In this document: positions 15,501 through 20,033 of the stretch, in pieces | How positions within the stretch are numbered: the stretch's first letter is position 1 | Layout: each line of letters opens with the position of its first letter | The notes under the pieces: generated by a model | What the model was told of the DNA's origin: nothing | Database searches by the model: none | The model's input: the letters and a program-made list of their open reading frames with translations, nothing else | Origin: an uncultured Prevotella sp. | GTDB lineage: Bacteria; Bacteroidota; Bacteroidia; Bacteroidales; Bacteroidaceae | Direction: 5' to 3' | Length of the DNA: 20,033 nucleotides | NCBI GenBank assembly: GCA_900542795.1 | Contig: UQPD01000030.1 | Location: 1-20,033, forward strand | Made by a program: the position numbers and the translations under genes

Positions 15501-18500
15501 AACATTGAGTACATTGAATTTTGGATGCAAGACCCATTTATTAAAGCAAAAGAATCAGGCACAACATTCAATGGCGACCTCTATTTTAACTTAGGTGAAA
15601 TAAGCGAGGATGTACTCAAAGACGGTAAAAAGTTCTATGAGAGCGGTCTCCCCATCGACGAAGACCCCACGCAATACACTGAAACAATATGGGGGCGTGT
15701 ACCCACTCAAAACACGGTAACCTATGCCTTTAACACAGCAAGCGGTGCACGTGCCAAACAAGATGTGGGATTTAATGGTTTGAGTTCTGAACAAGAACGC
15801 TCCTATCCTGCCTATGCTGCCTTTTTAGCAGCCATTCAGCCTAAGGTGTCGGCTGCCGTTTACGACACTATTCTGCAGTCACCCTCAGCCGACAAGTATC
15901 ACTACTTCCGCGGCTCAGACTACGATCGCGAAGGACGTTCCATCCTCGACCGCTACAAATACATCAACAATCCTAATGGCAACTCGCCCGATGCTGACAG
16001 CTCGCCCGAGAAATATAGCACTGCCTATAAAACACAACCTGATGTAGAAGATATTAACCAAGACTTTACACTCAACGAATACGAAAAATATTACCAATAC
16101 CACGTGCGCATTGCCGAAGATGCCATGCAGGTAGGTCAGAATTACATTGTGGACAAACGCGTGTCGAGCCAAAAAACGCGCGATGGCAAAACCAAGGAAT
16201 ACACTTGGTATCAGTTCCGCATCCCTGTCGACCAATACGAAAAGCGCGAAGGAGGTATCTCCGACTTCTCCTCAATCCGCTTTATGCGAATGTTCCTCAC
16301 TGGTTTCGAAAAGCCCGTAGTGCTCCGTTTTGCCACACTCAACCTTGTACATGGTGAATGGCGCTCTTACGAACAAGCTCTCTATCAAGGTAAATCTCCC
16401 GAAGCCAGCGGTACGCTCGAAGTAAGTGCCGTAAACTTTGAAGAAAATAATGCCAAGGAGCCTGTTAACTACATTATGCCCCCAGGCATTAGCCGTGTGG
16501 TTGACCCTGGACAAACACAAATTCTGCAAAATAATGAGCAAGCCCTCTCACTCACTGTGAAGCAGTTGGGCAGTGGCGATGCCCGAGCTGTGTATAAAAA
16601 CACCAATCTCGACTTGCGTCGTTACAAACACCTGCAAATGTTCACCCACGCTAATTCGCTCATTGGCGAAAATGCAGTAGAGGATGGTCAAACCTCCATC
16701 TTCATCCGCTTAGGTTCGGACTACAAAAGCAATTTCTACGAATATGAAATACCGCTGAAGATAACCCCCGCTCGTCGCTATGCCGACAACAACAGCGAGG
16801 CACGCTTGGTGTGGCCAGACGACAACATGCTCGATATCGACCTCAACCAGCTCACCAACGTCAAGAACAATCGCAATAAGCAAAAGGCGTTGGGCATGGC
16901 TTCGTACGCTCAACTTTATTCAGAGTACGATGCAAATCGTCCTGCCAACAAAATCAGCGTGATGGGTAATCCTTCGTTGGGCGAAGTGCGCACTATTATG
17001 ATTGGTGTGCGCAACAACTCGCGTACAGTGCAGAATGTCGAAGTATGGGCCAACGAATTGCGCTTGCAGCAATTCACCAACAAAGGCGGCTGGGCAGCTC
17101 AATCGCAACTTAATGTGCAACTCTCAGACTTAGCATCGGTCAACCTTACGGGACACATTGAAACCGAAGGTTTTGGTGGTTTGGAAGAAACCGTAACTCA
17201 ACGTCGTGACAATAATCTCTACGAGTATTCAGTCACGACAAACGTCAATGCCGGAAAGTTCTTGCCCGAAAAGGCTAAGCTCAATGCACCTATTTACTAC
17301 TCCTACTCAAAGCAACGCACTTCGCCACGCTACAATCCGCTCGACACTGACATGGAGTTGCAAGAGGCATTAGACGCCTTGCCCAACAAAGCACAAAAAG
17401 ACTCGTTAAAGAATATTGCTGAAAATGTTATTATCAACAAAAACTTCAGCATATCGGGCGCACGATTCAACATCGCCACAAAACGTCACCCCATGCCCTA
17501 CGACCCAGCCAACTTCACCTTTGGTTATGCACACTCCTCGCGCAACACCACAGGCGAAACCACCGCGTGGGAGAAAGACCAAAACTGGAAGTATTCTTTC
17601 AACTATAATTGGTCAACCAACTTCAAGCCTTTCGAACCCTTTAAAAAGTCGAAGAACAAGTCTAAGTGGTTCAAAATCTTGAAAGAGCAAAGCTACAACT
17701 ATTTGCCGCAAAACATCGGTTTCAATTCTGACATCACTCGCTCTTACTACGAATTGCAAGAGCGCGACATGGAAAATCTCGACAACCATTCATTGCCTCT
17801 GAGTTGGTCGAGCGATTTTCTTTGGAACCGTTCTTTCCAATTGCGTTGGGACTTAACCAAGAATATGCACGCCAACTTCTCATCGGGAACGAATGCCGAA
17901 ATCGAGCAGCCCTACACTGCTGTAAACAAGGACTTGTATCCCGATCGCTACACAGCCTGGAAAGACTCGGTATGGAACAGCATCAAGCATCTGGGACGCC
18001 CCTTGTCTTACCAACAGAATTTCGACTTCTCATGGAAGTTGCCCATCAACAAGATTCCCTACCTAACGTGGATTACCACTGACGCTGCCTACAATGCAAC
18101 TTACAATTGGGCACGAGGTTCTGAACTTGAAAACGGCACCACTCTTGGCAACACCATCAACAACTCAAGAAACATCACAGCCAACGGACGCCTCAACATG
18201 GAGACGCTCTATAACTATGTACCTTTCTTGAAAAAAGTGAACCGCAAATATGCGCAAACACCGAAGGATAAAAAGAAAGGTGCCGACACCAAGAAAGCCT
18301 TCCAAAAAGAACTCACGCTGAAAGCCGACACTACCCAAGTGTTGCAGCACAACCAGCGCTCAAAGAAGCTACGTGTAACAGCTCTCCGCCCCGACGGAAC
18401 ACGTTACCCCATCCGCTTCAAGGTGTTAGACAATAACAAAATTCTCATACTCTCGCAAGACACCGCACGTCTAAAAGTAACGGTTACACCTAAAAAACGC

Positions 18501-19970
18501 ACCGAAGACCAAGGTTGGTACAAGGGGTTGCAAATGGGTTCGCGCTTCCTCATGATGGTACGCAACTTAAGCATCAATTACACCAACCGCTTTAACATGA
18601 GTGTGCCAGGGTTCCTTCCGCAAATTGGCGACGTTTTCGGACAAAGCAAGGGAGCTGGGTCGTTAGCCCCAGGTCTCAACTTTGCCTTTGGTGCAACCGA
18701 TGAGAGTTATGTGCGCCACGCTACAGAACGCGGTTGGTTGCTCATGGCTGACAGTGTAACCACGCCAGCCACCTCAAACCTCACCGAGTCATTACAGCTG
18801 CGTGCCACACTCGAACCTTTCCGCGATGTGAAAATCGACCTCAATGCGTCGCGCAACACCACACGCAACCGCAGCATCCAGTTTATGTTCGATGGCATGC
18901 CTACCACACAAACGGGTTCATTCACCATGACAACCATCTCAATTGGCAGTGCCTTCGAAAAAACGGGCTCTCCCGATAAAGGCTACAAGAGCAAAACCTT
19001 CAGTAAGTTTGTCAACTCGCTCGAGGGGTACCGTCAGCAAGTGGAAAGTCAATATGCAAATGCTACCTACCCTATAGGTTCAAAATTAGCAGGCAAGCCC
19101 TTCGACCCCGCCAACGGAACCGTAAGTGCTTATGCCCCCGAGGTAATGATTCCCGCATTCCTCGACACCTACACCTTAGGCAACAGTGGCTTAGACATCT
19201 TCCCCTCGTTACTCAAAATGTTGCCCAACTGGAGCATCTCCTATGGTGGACTCTCAAAACTGCCTAAGATGAAGAAAGTGTTTAAGAGCTTCAACCTCAA
19301 CCACTCCTACAAGAGTGTCTATTCAGTAGGCTCCTACAACACCTACACCAGCTACATGGAATATATGAATGGGTTTGGCTTTATCAACGATGTTGTTTCG
19401 GGCAATCCCATCCCAAGTTGTATGTACGATGTCACAACCGTGAGCATCAACGAGAGCTTCTCGCCCCTAATTGGTGTAGATATGACTTTCCAAAACAATT
19501 TCACAGCAAAGGTCGAAATGCGTAAGACCCGTGTACTCACGCTCAGCATGACCTCGCAGCAGTTAGCCGAAACACGCTCTAACGACTTTGTAGTTGGCTT
19601 TGGATATAAAATTGCCGACCTCAATCTCTTTGCCCCCAAGCGCACCATCAGAGGTAAGCAAAAGGGCGGAGGCAGCAAAAATGCCGCAGCCAGCAACAAG
19701 GGCTTTGCTAACGACATGAACTTGCGACTCGACCTCACCTTCCGCAATCAGAACGCGCTGAACCGCGACATTCTTACGCAGCTCACGCAAGCCACAAGCG
19801 GTAACAAGGCTGTGCAAGTGTCGTTCTCGGCAGACTATGCGCTGAGCAAACTGCTCACACTCACTGCCTACTACGACCGACAAATGAACAAGCCTCTGCT
19901 CACCTCCAGCTCTTATCCCGTAACAACGCAAGACTTTGGTGTGAGCATCAAGTTCACGCTCAACAGATAA
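12567..19970 (+). CDS. sprA: SprA-family type 9 secretion translocon protein
   Basis: Very large outer-membrane protein (2467 residues; the family is about 2,300-2,500) that forms the export pore of the type 9 secretion system. Its equivalents are SprA in Flavobacterium and Sov in Porphyromonas. A signal peptide is visible at about 1-22 (TFYILLLVLASASIGAG). Beyond it come long stretches of alternating beta-strand sequence with many aromatic strand ends. The family landmarks are FGPGGVRIKTQGSAELKIGAN early on, YIDDFE at 828-833, and the conserved last 83 residues (2385-2467) with FRNQNALNRD, SFSADYALSK, LTAYYDRQ and a final strand IKFTLNR. The start is TTG at 12567; a stop lies in frame six bases upstream and the next ATG (codon 25) would remove the signal peptide. 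No frameshift or internal stop was seen. It probably follows ruvA transcriptionally, with a 128-base gap. Confidence 0.95.
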   Translation: MKHTFYILLLVLASASIGAGQAAFMHFNTTKPTTEAQESHGTHMYPTQAPLLSDNDTLPKVKKTSFTTWADTARGPIDLRDPQNLKTEAEYDDQTGSYRWGRKLGDEFLDTPFSMSWEEYQNLMMRRSIANYYRAKNAEEFKKQGKEKFDFTDMHFDLGPMNKVFGPGGVRIKTQGSAELKIGANTRFTDNPSLSERNRKVFGFDFDEKINLSLNGKVGDKVNMDFNYNSEATFDFDTQSLKLRYEGKEDEIIKLVEAGNVSMPTNSSLVRGASSLFGVRTDMQFGKLKLSTVVAQKKSSSSSVSSKGGSQLTSFEFSADAYDENRHFFLSHYFRDHYDDNMRQLPNITSGITINRIEVWVTNKTGATNDTRNIVGFTDLGEYSHIANDMWSPAKDVNPTNNSNTLYMALTNDLVAARNISATTPTLDAAGLVGGSDYEKLESARKLSSSEYNVNAALGYISLKQTLQTDQVLAVAYEYTYKGQTYQVGEFSSDHKDNKEALYVKTLKNTACTPTMGNWDLMMKNVYALGATSVQKDKFKLDIKILSDTTGVYLSYIPDPSIKDKKILTLVGLDRLDNNNKIGANGVFDYVEGYTIDASSGRVFFPVVEPFGTSLAKSINNKAISDKYVFQELYDSTRTIAKQIAERNKFLITGQYKATRNDEIQLNAMNIPRGSVVVTAGGQLLTEGSDYTVDYNSGVVRILNKSILDAGTNVNVSLESNTDYGMQRKTMFGMNFQYDFSKDFQMGGTFMHLGEKPLTTKVAMGSEPLNNTLWGLNLSWKKQSQRLTDWIDKLPLIHATAPSSINFSAEFAQLVAGKSRGAQGNASYIDDFENSKSEIDISNPQEWNLSSVPSMFPESKYSNDVRYGYNRALLAWYYIDPLFTRRSSSLTPSHIKNDLAQLSDPDVREIYKSELFPNKSVNMQESNTLNVLNLAFYPNERGPYNLDPSLDANGRLLNPSQRWGGMMRKLETSDFEAANIEYIEFWMQDPFIKAKESGTTFNGDLYFNLGEISEDVLKDGKKFYESGLPIDEDPTQYTETIWGRVPTQNTVTYAFNTASGARAKQDVGFNGLSSEQERSYPAYAAFLAAIQPKVSAAVYDTILQSPSADKYHYFRGSDYDREGRSILDRYKYINNPNGNSPDADSSPEKYSTAYKTQPDVEDINQDFTLNEYEKYYQYHVRIAEDAMQVGQNYIVDKRVSSQKTRDGKTKEYTWYQFRIPVDQYEKREGGISDFSSIRFMRMFLTGFEKPVVLRFATLNLVHGEWRSYEQALYQGKSPEASGTLEVSAVNFEENNAKEPVNYIMPPGISRVVDPGQTQILQNNEQALSLTVKQLGSGDARAVYKNTNLDLRRYKHLQMFTHANSLIGENAVEDGQTSIFIRLGSDYKSNFYEYEIPLKITPARRYADNNSEARLVWPDDNMLDIDLNQLTNVKNNRNKQKALGMASYAQLYSEYDANRPANKISVMGNPSLGEVRTIMIGVRNNSRTVQNVEVWANELRLQQFTNKGGWAAQSQLNVQLSDLASVNLTGHIETEGFGGLEETVTQRRDNNLYEYSVTTNVNAGKFLPEKAKLNAPIYYSYSKQRTSPRYNPLDTDMELQEALDALPNKAQKDSLKNIAENVIINKNFSISGARFNIATKRHPMPYDPANFTFGYAHSSRNTTGETTAWEKDQNWKYSFNYNWSTNFKPFEPFKKSKNKSKWFKILKEQSYNYLPQNIGFNSDITRSYYELQERDMENLDNHSLPLSWSSDFLWNRSFQLRWDLTKNMHANFSSGTNAEIEQPYTAVNKDLYPDRYTAWKDSVWNSIKHLGRPLSYQQNFDFSWKLPINKIPYLTWITTDAAYNATYNWARGSELENGTTLGNTINNSRNITANGRLNMETLYNYVPFLKKVNRKYAQTPKDKKKGADTKKAFQKELTLKADTTQVLQHNQRSKKLRVTALRPDGTRYPIRFKVLDNNKILILSQDTARLKVTVTPKKRTEDQGWYKGLQMGSRFLMMVRNLSINYTNRFNMSVPGFLPQIGDVFGQSKGAGSLAPGLNFAFGATDESYVRHATERGWLLMADSVTTPATSNLTESLQLRATLEPFRDVKIDLNASRNTTRNRSIQFMFDGMPTTQTGSFTMTTISIGSAFEKTGSPDKGYKSKTFSKFVNSLEGYRQQVESQYANATYPIGSKLAGKPFDPANGTVSAYAPEVMIPAFLDTYTLGNSGLDIFPSLLKMLPNWSISYGGLSKLPKMKKVFKSFNLNHSYKSVYSVGSYNTYTSYMEYMNGFGFINDVVSGNPIPSCMYDVTTVSINESFSPLIGVDMTFQNNFTAKVEMRKTRVLTLSMTSQQLAETRSNDFVVGFGYKIADLNLFAPKRTIRGKQKGGGSKNAAASNKGFANDMNLRLDLTFRNQNALNRDILTQLTQATSGNKAVQVSFSADYALSKLLTLTAYYDRQMNKPLLTSSSYPVTTQDFGVSIKFTLNR

Positions 19971-20033
19971 TTTACAAAAATGAAACCCTCATGACAATTT
20001 AAAAAAGTCGCCCAAGTGAATGAAAAGGACTGC

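Noticed and set aside
19352..19931. Minus-strand frames of 131 and 122 codons opposite the sprA end
   Set aside because: Antisense shadows of a strongly conserved beta-barrel coding region with no family features.
19971..20033. Start of another gene after sprA
   Set aside because: The only ATG-led frames are a few codons long before a stop or run off the window end; no family can be recognised.

Overview
The window is a Bacteroidales-type chromosome segment, and the gene set and style look most like Prevotellaceae, although species and genus cannot be fixed from the sequence alone. The evidence is a SprA-family type 9 secretion translocon protein, a DoxX/MauE-like gene next to tpiA, a SPOR protein next to folE, promoters of the Bacteroidetes form (TTG, 19-20 bp, TAnnTTTG), few Shine-Dalgarno sequences, and TTG start codons.

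Left part (about 1-7135, all minus strand). A four-gene export module reads right to left: TolC-like outer-membrane factor, MacA/HlyD-like adaptor, ABC ATPase and MacB-type permease. Downstream, after a spacer with its own promoter, comes a LytS-type histidine kinase and a LytTR response regulator four bases apart. The first four genes together would make a tripartite ATP-driven pump spanning both membranes. The two-component pair is a plausible regulator of it, but that link rests on position only.

Middle part (7136-11630, plus strand). A divergent intergenic region carries promoters in both directions. It leads into a duplicated DUF1599 protein, a DoxX/MauE-like membrane protein overlapping it by 11 bases, triosephosphate isomerase, a SPOR-domain envelope protein and GTP cyclohydrolase I. 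The most unusual feature of the window is here: no stop codon separates the membrane protein from tpiA, so one 644-codon frame covers both. The join is a run of seven A followed by ATGA, and a one-base shift there would end the first protein on a TGA overlapping the tpiA start.

Right part (11833-19970, plus strand). ruvA is followed by a very large gene (2467 codons, TTG start) for SprA, the outer-membrane pore of the type 9 secretion system.

Non-coding structure is rich for so short a window: a 186-bp imperfect palindrome between the SPOR gene and folE, a long stem-loop after tpiA, a terminator-like stem-loop after folE, a C9 tract before ruvA, a dyad before sprA, a dyad between permease and kinase genes, and a 17-base direct repeat with 22-base period at the left edge. 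No tRNA, rRNA, CRISPR array, transposase or phage gene was seen.
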